64,000 nucleotides of DNA from Apostichopus japonicus (lineage: Eukaryota; Echinodermata; Holothuroidea; Aspidochirotida; Stichopodidae), in assembly GCF_037975245.1 (NCBI RefSeq), contig NC_092575.1, positions 27,439,841-27,503,840 on the forward strand, given 5' to 3'. Below are positions 34,801 to 46,800 of the stretch, one piece after another. The notes under the pieces were generated by a model. The model was not told the DNA's origin. It worked only from the letters and a program-made list of their open reading frames with translations, and made no database searches. A program made the position numbers and the translations under genes. Within the stretch, counting starts at the first letter, position 1. The number at the start of each line of letters is the position of its first letter.

Positions 34801-37800
34801 GTCATCCACTATTGGAGTTCTGTAAGAGTATCAATCCCATAGATACCGATGGATGGAGCCAGATGGGATGTATAGCTAAACTTTATGAGATATTCAAGGT
34901 AAAGTGTAATGATAACCTAATACAATCAAATCCTTAAATCAGACTACATTTTTTGAGAAACTAGCAATTATTGGTAGAACGGTGTAGCAGTTACAGACTC
35001 AGAAATGGTGACAATTTTTTCTATACTGATGATAGTTTATTCAACATCAACGTGAAAACTAAAAATAGAAAGAGAAGAAAAACAAAGTACATAAAAACCG
35101 GCACATAGTGCATATTACATACTATTGAAGCAATACAATAAAACCGATGACGTCAGCTCCTTGAGGTTGTAGACTACACGAGCATATAACATAAAAATGT
35201 GATATCACTATAATCATATCGTGGACGGAATTAAGGTAAGAATTTACAAAAATAAGGTTAAAACAACATCTTGATCTTAAAAGTTAATTATGTCACTTTA
35301 ACCGGTACAATATTATTCTTAACACAGACAGGCACAAATTGCCTACATTGCTAACCTTGGTTGCCTTTCTGAGATCTCTGCTAAGTAAAAGTAAAGATGA
35401 ATCGCTGCTTGTCGGTTTCCTGTAATAAACAAACAAATTAACATTCTTAAATAATATCTTAATATCTTAATGCTAAATTTACTGCATAGCAACACAAACA
35501 ACACTTAAATCGTGATAAAGCGTGATTTTCGAGTAAATATACCATTTAAACAAGTTACAAATAATGAACAGTGAGTTATAAAGCCAATACTGTGAGGCTC
35601 ATGAATATTCATGAATTAAGTGAAGCAATGGCGAAGTGACGTTCCCTTGTAACATGTCACGTTGTGGGCATTTATATGCTGTATGCCACAAGGAATTAAT
35701 TACTAAAAAAAAGCCCTAAATGAAGCTTCAATGATCTCTAAAGTAGCTTAAATGCTTAAATAATTAATTATGAATTACATGGCGAAGCCATCTAAGCACC
35801 ATCTTAATATAAACAGTTAAAAAATGCAGTTAATTACTAGCGTGAACAAAACGATTTTACAACGCTCACAATAACGTGCACGTGTAAACTACAGTACGAT
35901 AACGAGGCTTAACTTACGCCAAGTGATCGATAACACATGCATATAATAAACATACCGATTACTCATAAAATAATGTGATTTACGTTTACCTACAGTGCCA
36001 TTAAATGTTTGAAACTTACCATTAATAATATTTGCAAGGCCAGCTTCAAACAAAGTATGATTGATCACTAAAATTACATTTTTAAAGGTTGCTAAAAGCT
36101 TATTCGACTTCTCTGGTGCTGCAAGTTTCTAGTAATGGTAATAGAGGGCGCAATTAAAGAATATAAGAATAACATAAAGAAAATAGGTTAATACTACATT
36201 TACACTCCCACCCAAAATTGGGTACAATTTACACTCAAACACAACTAACTCCCACCCAAGAGCACATTAAAATTACTCCCTTTCTTGCAATAAAACCAAC
36301 TTATGTACAGGTCGATCAAGATACACTGGTTCCTTTACTCTTTTTCCCATCTTATTTAAATCTGAATCTGCCATTAGAAGTTTGACCTTTCTGACCAGAT
36401 TGTCTCTGCTTAAGGTAGTCTCTACAATACGTGCCAGTCTTAGGTTCCCTCGTATCAGCTCTTCATCCTTGAGGAGTACAATATCGCCTACTTCAAGGTT
36501 CCGTTTTGCTTTGCCCCATTTGGCTCTCGTTTGTAAAGATTGCAGGTACTCTTTCCTCCATCTGGTCCAGAATTCGTTTGCAAGGAACTGGACTTGTCTC
36601 CATCTTTTCTTGGTATAGATGTCCTGTTTTACAAATTCACCTAACGGTGGTAGGATCAATTCTGACTTGGTGGTCAACAGGTGGTTTGGAGTGAGCGGTT
36701 CTGGTCCATTAGGGTCATTCAGATTATCTACCGTCAATGGTCGGCTATTAACAATAGCCATGGTCTCATAAAGGAATGCACGAAGGGATGAGCAGTCTAA
36801 CCGTGACTTATGTTGATGAAGGATTGAAGTTAGGATGCTTCTGATGGATCGAATTTGGCGTTCCCAAAAGCCACCCATGTGGCTCGAAGATGGAGTGTTC
36901 AGAATAAATTCACATTCACGGTCTTCAAGAAACTTCTTAATGAGTTGATCCTTCATCTCTTTACGGCACTTCTTAAATTCATTGAGAGCTCCAACGAAGT
37001 TTGAACCTTGATCGCAGAATATTTGGCGTATTCTTCCACGGATGGATATCATGCACCGCAGAGAGTTTATGAAGGCATCAGAGGTCATGTCGTCAAGCAT
37101 TTCCAAATGTATGGCCCTTGAACTCATACATGTGAATAACAACCCATACTTCTTAATTTCCTTTCGACCATCCTTTATGATAAATGGTCCAAAGCAATCA
37201 ACTCCGCAGTACGTGAAAGGAGGTGATGGCTCGAGTCTCTGGCTAGGTAAGTCACTCATCTTCTGGCTTTGGGTTCTTCCCCTAAGTTTTCTGCAGGTGA
37301 TGCACTTGTAGATATGTGACGACACTGCAGAACTTAAACCAATGATCCAGTACCCATTTGACCGTAAGGCATTGGTAGTGAATCCTCTTCCCTGGTGTGC
37401 CACCTTCTCATGGAAATGTTTAATAAGTAGATCAGTGATGTGTGTCTTCTTTGGGACAAGTATTTGGTGTTTACTGTTGTGACTCATTGTTGTGCGTCGA
37501 AGTCGTCCTCCAACTCGTAATACACCTTCTTCGTCCAAGTATGGATCTAGTTTCCACAGCTGCCCCTTCACTTTAGGTTTCTTGGTTTCTAGTAGATGTA
37601 TTTCATTCTGAAAGTGATATTTTTGCAACAATTTCAGAATGAAGATCTCTGTATCTTTCAATTCCTTGATTCTTGATTTTGGGGCCAGCCCCCTTTTTCT
37701 ACGAATGAGTCCTCTCAGTGTACTAATACCTCTTACTGCCTCTGCCCAATTTGAGAAGTGGCCGACTCTGTCCAATATTGGGCCAACAGGTGCTGCGGCA

Positions 37801-40800
37801 ACAGCAAAGACATGTCCTGTTTTGACCTCAGGATCTCCAGATGAGATGTCAGTTGAACAGGAAGCAAATTCAAGATCACGTTTCAGTAAAAAGGCTGGAC
37901 CCTTGAACCAGTTAGAAGAGGCTAATTCCTGAACAAATAGACCTCTGGAGGCATGATCAGCAGGATTTGCATCTGTGGAGATGTAGTTCCATTGGTGTGG
38001 TTCTGTTGAATTTCTGATACGTTGGACTCTGTTAGCAACATAGACATGGAACCTTCGTGAGTCGTTGTTGATGTAGCCCATGACGACTTGCGAGTCTGTC
38101 CAAAAGTAGTTGGTTATTTTCTCATATTCTAATTCCCTGTTCAGTATGCTGCTCACTTTACTTGAGACAACAGCTGCTTGAAGTTCTAATCTGGGAATAG
38201 TCACAGACTTTAGTGGAGTGACTCTGGATTTCCCCATAACCAATGTGCAGTGGATGTCTGTTTCTCCTACCAGTCTGATGTACGAACACTGCCCATACCC
38301 TGAAGTGCTTGCGTCAGAGAAGTGATGCAATTCCACTGTCCTTGTAGAACCAAAGTTTTTGGGTCTAAAACATCTGCTTATCTGAAGTTTGGAGAGAGTG
38401 GGTAACTCAGATAGCCATCTTTCCCACTTTGGTTTCAGCTCATCTGATAGTGCTTCATCCCAATCTGCTCCTTCTCTACACATTTGTTGTAAGATCTGTT
38501 TTCCTTTGAGCACATATGGTGCTAACAGACCTAGAGGGTCATATATTGATGCAACAGTCGACAGAATTCCACGTCTGGTCAAGGTTTGATTCTTCACCAC
38601 AATTCTGAACTGAAATTCATCCGACTCAACACACCAGTGGATACCCAAAGCTCTCTCCATAGGTAAATTGTCGAATGCAAGATCCAAATCTTTGACTTCC
38701 TTGGCTTGTTCGGATTTGGGTATTGCTGACATTACGTCTCTGTTGTTAGAGATGAATTTGTGCAACCGCAACGATCCCTGGGCACAAATTGATGTGACAT
38801 CTTCGATAAGCTTGATGGCGTTTGAAACCTTGTCAACACTTCTCAGTCCATCATCGACATAGAAGTTTCTCTTTAGGAAATCCTTTGCATCTTCTTGGTC
38901 TGCCTTGCTGTACAAATCTGCAACATGTTTTAGACCGAAGTTTGCACAACCAGGTGAGGAACCAGCGCCAAAGAGATGGACCCTCATTCTGTAGACTGAC
39001 GGCTCTGTGTAGAGATCACCGTTCTTCCACCACAGAAACCGCAAGAAATCTCGATCTTTGGGGTCAACATGGAACTGATGGAACATCCGCTCGATGTCAC
39101 ACATGATGGCTATTTCTTCTTGTCGGAATCGACATAGAACTCCCAATAAGTTATTGGTCAAATCTGGTCCTGTCAAAAGATGTTCATTCAGTGATGTTTT
39201 GCCAAATCTTGCTGAACAATCAAAAACAACTCGTATTTTATCTGGTTTATGTGGGTGGTACACACCGTGATGTGGTATGTACCAGCAAACTTTCTCTGCA
39301 TCCTTTTCGTTCTGTACAATCTCTGCATCACCATTCTTGATTATGTCTTCCATAAAGTCTTTATAGTGCTGATAATATCTGTTATCCTTCATCAGTCGTT
39401 TCCGCAAATGATTCAGTCTACATAATGCCATCGACTTGTTGTTTGGCAATTCTGGTCTGCTTCGAAATGGAAGTGGCATCTCAATGTGGTTATCTCCATT
39501 GACATGAATGGAGGATGTTTGCAGATCCAGAAATCTCTTATCATCCACAGAGTAGGGATTTTCCGTGACTTTCTCTGCAACAAAGTCCATCTCAAGAGCC
39601 TTTATTGCATCACCTGGCCCTAGCTCCTTTACTTTGGTTCTTTGTACAAAGTGGAGTTTCGAAGTGTTGTGGTCCATACAAAGCTCAGAGGTTACAATTC
39701 TATGACTTAGACCAATCTCATCTTCCTCTTCACTCCTCTTTGATCGATGGGTTCCAACAATGCTCCAGCCTAGTTTCGTTTCAATGGCATAAGGCTGTCC
39801 ATCTCCACCGTTGACAAAATTGATTGGAGCAAGAGCCTCAGAGCAGTTGTATCCTATTAGAAGGCCGAAGCCGCACTCTTGGAGAGGAGGCACAAAATTT
39901 GTTATTGGTTTAAGGTGCGAGTACCGTCTTGCTGTCTCGGACGTGGCTACATGAGATATATGTGCTGGTATAATTTGCCTAGTAAAGGTAGTTGGCAATT
40001 TGATATGCCGTTCATCATCAAATCTTCTTATCTGCAGTGTATTGTATTTCCCACACTGAACGATTTTCCTTTCTGATGTCATGGTTGTTAATCTCAAAGC
40101 AGTTTTCACTGGCCTTGCTTTCAATTTGCCAGCTAGTTCTTCTGATATGAATGTTGAGTCCGACTGTGAGTCCAGTAGAGCATAAGTTAGAAATTCCTCT
40201 GATGGAAGCTCTTGAGTCGATACCCATACAGGTACTATCATGGAAGTCATCTCAAGAGAAGGCACAACACCAGAATTATCTGTATCTACTGCTCTGTTGG
40301 TTGACTCTTCAGTTACAGTTCCACTAATTTGCTGGTTTGCAACAGGTTTGTCTTTGTGTAGGCTAGATGGATGTTTGCCTTCACACTTACTGCATGTTGC
40401 TCGTTTCTGCCAATCTTTAGAGCGATGACCTCTTTTCAGGCAACCATAACAAAGACCATTTTTCTTGATGAATTCTTGCTTCTCTGCTTCCGGTTTTGCA
40501 CCAAACTTTCTACATTCTGTGAGAAAATGGTAAGGTTTCTCGCAGATGACACAGAAAGTACTCTCTGCGTTTGTTGCCATGCTTCTTGCAATAAATGCCT
40601 TAGGTTTGGTAGGATTTGAGTGGACTGACTTTCTCTGATCTCTGAAGTTGCCCATAGCTGGATCACATACAATTTCTGACTCGGTTTTCAGGAATTCAGC
40701 CATATCTTTTAGGCCTGGGTATTTTCCACTGATTCTCTTGGTATTAACAGCAGACCTTTTCCATCGGGTAGAAATCCAGCTTGGTAATTTCTCAAGTAAT

Positions 40801-43800
40801 TTACTTATCTCTCTAGTGTCATTCAAAATATCCAAAGAAGACATTTCTTCCATAGCAGCACTACATTGCAGGAGGAAATCTGAAAACCGTCTTAGTTCTT
40901 CATAATTCTTGGGGTCAATCCGGGGCCATTTGTCAAGTTTTTCTCTGAAGGCTTCTGCAATCATGTACGGATTCCCGTATCTTTCCTCTAAGACATCCTT
41001 TGCTTTCTGGTAAGCAGTTACATCTTTCAGCAGAAAGTATCCATTCACAGCCTCTTTTGCCGCACCACCCAAATATCTTTTCAGGTAGTGAATTCTATCT
41101 GCTGATGATACATGTTGTTCAATTAAGCCATCAAATGAAATCTTCCAATCAGGATATTGTAATGGATCTCCACTGAAGATTGGTGGTTCTGGTGCTTTGA
41201 TGTTCTTGAAGTTCACGGCTGTTGATATTGCCTCTGTTATTATTCGAGTAGTTTCTTTCATTGATTGGGTTGATGGTTCTGGAGTTGGTTGAAACTTAAC
41301 TTCTGGTTCAGTTTGTGGATGCTCAGTCTTTGGGGTAGTTGTAGTCTGCAAACCCTCCATAAAGCGTCTCACGTGGTCATTAGTCGTGTCGCTTGGTGAT
41401 GTAGAGCGACAAGACTCGTTGTCATCCACTTCTGATAACATTTCAACCCTGGCAGCAGTCTCTGCAGCTTCTTGTTCAGCTTTCAGAATTTCTAGCTGAG
41501 CTTGTAGTTGAGCGTCTTCCGTTGCTCTTTTTGCAGCCTGTTCAGCTTCTTCCTTCGCTCTTTTTGCAGACTGAGTTGCTTTTAAGGTTGCAATCTCTTG
41601 GGTAAACCGCAGCCTTTCCTTTGCAGCAGCAGCTTCAGCTAATGCTTTCGCTCTCATACTAGATATTGATGAAGATCGGGATAATGATGATCCACCAGAC
41701 TTGTGGGACCTCAGTGACTTTGTTTCAGCGGAAAATTTTTCCAACTCTCTGGATGCCCTTGCAAATGCATCTGTTGCAGTTGACATATTTTCTAAGAATA
41801 TGTCGTTCTGTTCTTTGTATAACTTCTGAAATGTTATATCTTTGTCTGGGTGGAAGAGTTCTGAGAAAGCTTTCCAGTTTTCTTCATATTCCTTCAAACA
41901 CTTTGTTACTTCGGCTAGGCCTTGTCTGAGTGACTGTTCATCTTTAGCTTCATCCATCGATTGGATTTCAATAACCGAGTGCTTCCAGGAAGCACTGAGT
42001 TTCTCTACGAATTCATCAGTGGGCTTACCCTTGGAGGTCAGTTTCATGGTGCTGCCCTCCATTTCTGTGGGTTCTCCTTGCTCCATTGATGAGATCTTTT
42101 CACCTTCCATTGGCGTCAAGTTTTCACTGTAGCAGTTACAGACTCAGAAATGGTGACAATTTTTTCTATACTGATGATAGTTTATTCAACATCAACGTGA
42201 AAACTAAAAATAGAAAGAGAAGAAAAACAAAGTACATAAAAACCGGCACATAGTGCATATTACATACTATTGAAGCAATACAATAAAACCGATGACGTCA
42301 GCTCCTTGAGGTTGTAGACTACACGAGCATATAACATAAAAATGTGATATCACTATAATCATATCGTGGACGGAATTAAGGTAAGAATTTACAAAAATAA
42401 GGTTAAAACAACATCTTGATCTTAAAAGTTAATTATGTCACTTTAACCGGTACAATATTATTCTTAACACAGACAGGCACAAATTGCCTACATTGCTAAC
42501 CTTGGTTGCCTTTCTGAGATCTCTGCTAAGTAAAAGTAAAGATGAATCGCTGCTTGTCGGTTTCCTGTAATAAACAAACAAATTAACATTCTTAAATAAT
42601 ATCTTAATATCTTAATGCTAAATTTACTGCATAGCAACACAAACAACACTTAAATCGTGATAAAGCGTGATTTTCGAGTAAATATACCATTTAAACAAGT
42701 TACAAATAATGAACAGTGAGTTATAAAGCCAATACTGTGAGGCTCATGAATATTCATGAATTAAGTGAAGCAATGGCGAAGTGACGTTCCCTTGTAACAT
42801 GTCACGTTGTGGGCATTTATATGCTGTATGCCACAAGGAATTAATTACTAAAAAAAAGCCCTAAATGAAGCTTCAATGATCTCTAAAGTAGCTTAAATGC
42901 TTAAATAATTAATTATGAATTACATGGCGAAGCCATCTAAGCACCATCTTAATATAAACAGTTAAAAAATGCAGTTAATTACTAGCGTGAACAAAACGAT
43001 TTTACAACGCTCACAATAACGTGCACGTGTAAACTACAGTACGATAACGAGGCTTAACTTACGCCAAGTGATCGATAACACATGCATATAATAAACATAC
43101 CGATTACTCATAAAATAATGTGATTTACGTTTACCTACAGTGCCATTAAATGTTTGAAACTTACCATTAATAATATTTGCAAGGCCAGCTTCAAACAAAG
43201 TATGATTGATCACTAAAATTACATTTTTAAAGGTTGCTAAAAGCTTATTCGACTTCTCTGGTGCTGCAAGTTTCTAGTAATGGTAATAGAGGGCGCAATT
43301 AAAGAATATAAAAATAACATAAAGAAAATAGGTTAATACTACATTTACAAACGGTATCGTAGTTTAGGAGTTGGTGGGGGGTGGGGGGAGGGAGTGGGGG
43401 AGGGAGAGAGGGTATGGGTTCATACAGAGGAGGGTGCAGCTACAAAAGAATGTATGCCTTTAGCTAAACCTGCATGACAAAACCTATATACACAGCTATG
43501 TAAACCCTCTGCAGTAACAGGTTTAAATATGTGGTAGCAACTCAGTAAAGTGGAGGCAATAACTCAATGTTTTGACTAACAGCCTATACTTATGTACAGC
43601 CTAATGTTTCATCACAGCCTATGGTTATGAACAGCCTAATGTTTTATCACAGCCTATAGTTATGTACAGCCTAATGTTATCACAGCCTATAGTCATGTAC
43701 AGCCTAATGTTATCACATCCTACTGCTATGTACAGCCTAATGTTATCACAGCCTATAGTTATTTACAGCCTAATGTTATCACAGATGTACTATTCTCTCC

Positions 43801-46800
43801 CTCCTCCCTCTGAATGTTATAGCAAATTTACATCGTTATCAATTATTTACTTTCCTCCGTTAGGCCTTGTATCTTTCTTTTCTCATTAAAGCTATTGTAA
43901 CTTTAAATATTTATTGTTTTCTCCCTACAGGCCCCTATTGTCTTTCTCCTGACTCTGACAATCCCTGTGGTAGATTACGCAGAGGAGAAGCATAACTGGA
44001 ACAGGCTCCTCAACACCTTCCACTGCATCTCAGCTCCAGTATTCTGTGTCATGATGGTTGAAGGTGAAGTAACTACAGATGGAATGCTTTCTGTAAATCT
44101 TATTCATTAGTTGTTGTTGTTGTTGCTCTTGAAAGGAAGGCGTGGTTCCTTTTGACAATGTTAGCGACATACTTGAAGATTCTATTCATAAAACTTGGAG
44201 TCAAATTCACATCAATTCCAGATTAATAATAGTTATTAGACACCTCCATCTCCAGTTTATGCACAGTGTATTTCCCTCTATCCATTTACTAATGAAAATT
44301 GTCCATTATATTATTTGTTTTCACATTTTAATTTGCTTCCCTCCAATAAGAATTTTACATAATGTAGTTACAGACAGTTGAAACAAGGTTATAAAATTTG
44401 AAGAAAAAGCCAAAGATGGGATATTTGTCATCATTCTTCAAATAACTGAAAATGGTAGCAACATTTAAAATATAATTATAGACAGCTTTCAATTGTCTGC
44501 TATTATGGTAGTAACAAGTCAAACTATGAAGTTTCAAGGAAATCAGGTTTGTGGACAGAAAGCTTCTACCTATTAAAAACGGTTTTGCTGTATGTCCCGT
44601 GTGTTGCTGCAGGTCTGAGTTTATTCTTTGCAGCAGTGTATGGCCCTCTCTACTGCACTCTATAATCTGGAAATATCTGAGAAGGCTAGAACTGTGCCCA
44701 GAAAATGCTTGGATGTTCAGTAAATATGTCTCAATGTTGTCAGGAGCTCTACTAGAATAAGGATAAAATCATGAAAGATAAGTTGTTTCTCTTTTGCTTT
44801 TGAGAAATAAGATTCATCTTTACATGAAATAACTTGACATTTATCCATGATGATATTTCTCTTGCATTTTAGTCGGGATGACCGATATCATGGGTTCCTT
44901 CCAGGTCTGGGAGCTGGTGCTATGTATCGGAGTTGTACTTGCCATAGTCGTCTTTTTCACTTCTAAGTTTGACAAACAACCGGTCTATCATCCGGTTAGT
45001 TTCTTTAATTTCCATGTTTGTTATTTTCCATGTTTTTTTCTTTTCAAATAAAAAAGTAATAATTAATCTAACCTTGGTTGCCATGGAGTGTTGACTTTCA
45101 ACATAAGTCTGATTGAATTTGGTCTTTGAATGAGATATAAGTGACATGTTTCCAATTATCTGCTCAATTGTTTTCACAAGATGACCCAATGACAGTTACA
45201 ACTGACAGAAATTAGCAGCACTTTAGAAGCTATTAGTCACCAAATTAACCACTTACCAAGAATTGATATGAACATTCTGCCTAACAATATTATACAAAAT
45301 GTACTCTGTTTTATCTGGAAGACAGTCATCTTACATCTGGTGAGTTTGATGATTTTATCTCTTTCGATAGGAACATACAAATTCTTTCATTTACGTCATT
45401 ATGTTTATCTTTCAGTTATTTTCGTACGGAGGTTTCATAGTTGCTGTGATATGGATTTATTCGATAGCCAATGAAATTGTCAACTTATTAGAGGTCAGTA
45501 TTAACAAACAAATAATACTTGCTCGTTGTTTAATTTACGGTTCTCTTTTCAGTAGAAGTTGTATTTATGCTGGCCGAACTTAAATGAAACTTGCTTCAAT
45601 ATCTTAGATTGCTATGCAGGTCATAAGTAGTTGGAACAGTGGGCTAAAAAACAACATTTTTCTTACTACTCTGTGAAGTGAAGTTCATGTTGTGAACGAA
45701 CTATGTACTGTACAGTGTCATAACTGTTTTATCAAAGTGAATAGATTTGTTCAAATTTTCAGTCAAATTTAAAAATAAAAACATTGTATTGAAATTGCAT
45801 AAACAGATGAATACAAACACGCAGATTGCTTCCTAGGCCTACATTGTGTATTAGGTTCCTAATTGTTACATAAGCCTTAAATTTTTAATATTGGCCCTGT
45901 TCACTGCCCATACTGTGCTTATTGGATGAATCAGGCCAGTTTTATCTGCTTAAAAAATTCACTTAATTGGTTAGTTAAGACATTTACGTTAAGAACTGGC
46001 CAATCATTACGTAACATATTCTAAAATCAACAGTAACTCCTATTGCTAGTAGAATTCTACATGATTGAAAAGAAATATTTCAAACTTGTTTACCAAATTT
46101 TTGAGAATGTCAGTTTGGATTTATTATATTTATCTCCCAACTTTTCAGATGTACGGTGTTGTGTTTGAAGTCAGCAATGAAGTCTTAGGTTTGACTGTGT
46201 TAGCCTGGGGTAATAGCATAGGAGGTGAGTAAAGCTAGTCTTAGGTTTGACTGTGTTAGCCTGGGGTAATAGCATAGGAGGTGAGTAAAGCTAGTCTTAG
46301 GTTTGACTGTGTTAGCCTGGGGTAATAGCATAGGAGGTGAGTAAAGCTAGTCTTAGGTTTGATTGTGTTAGCCTGGGGTAATAGCATAGGAGGTGAGTAA
46401 AGCTAGTCTTAGGTTTGACTGTGTTAGCCTGGGGTAATAGCCTAGGAGGTGAGTAAAGCTAGTCTTAGGTTTGACTGTGTTAGCCTGGGGTAATAGCATA
46501 GGAGGTGAGTAAAGCTAGTCTTAGGTTTGACTGTGTTAGCCTGGGGTAATAGCATAGGAGGTGAGTAAAGCTAGTCTTAGGTTTGACTGTGTTAGCCTGG
46601 GGTAATAGCATAGGAGGTGAGTAAAGCTAGTCTTAGGTTTGACTGTGTTAGCCTGGGGTAATAGCATAGGAGGTGAGTAAAGCTAGTCTTAGGTTTGACT
46701 GTGTTAGCCTGGGGTAATAGCATAGGAGGTGAGTAAAGCTAGTCTTAGGTTTGACTGTGTTAGCCTGGGGTAATAGCATAGGAGGTGAGTAAAGCTAGTC

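Larger units (their letters stand above)
34983..43349 (-). mobile_element. full-length BEL/Pao LTR retrotransposon, antisense in NCLX intron 10
   Basis: The element is 8367 bp, bounded by TGT...ACA LTRs of 1222 bp each and by the 5-bp target duplication AACGG (34978-34982 and 43350-43354). One uninterrupted gag-pol frame fills the interior. The LTRs agree everywhere I compared except one base (AATATAAGAATAAC against AATATAAAAATAAC), which indicates a very recent insertion. It is transcribed opposite to NCLX. Host splicing must remove it within an intron of about 9 kb, of which it makes up more than 90 percent. Confidence 0.97.

Noticed and set aside
36382-42132. Many + strand open frames of 60-97 codons
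   Set aside because: Antisense shadows of the BEL/Pao gag-pol frame.
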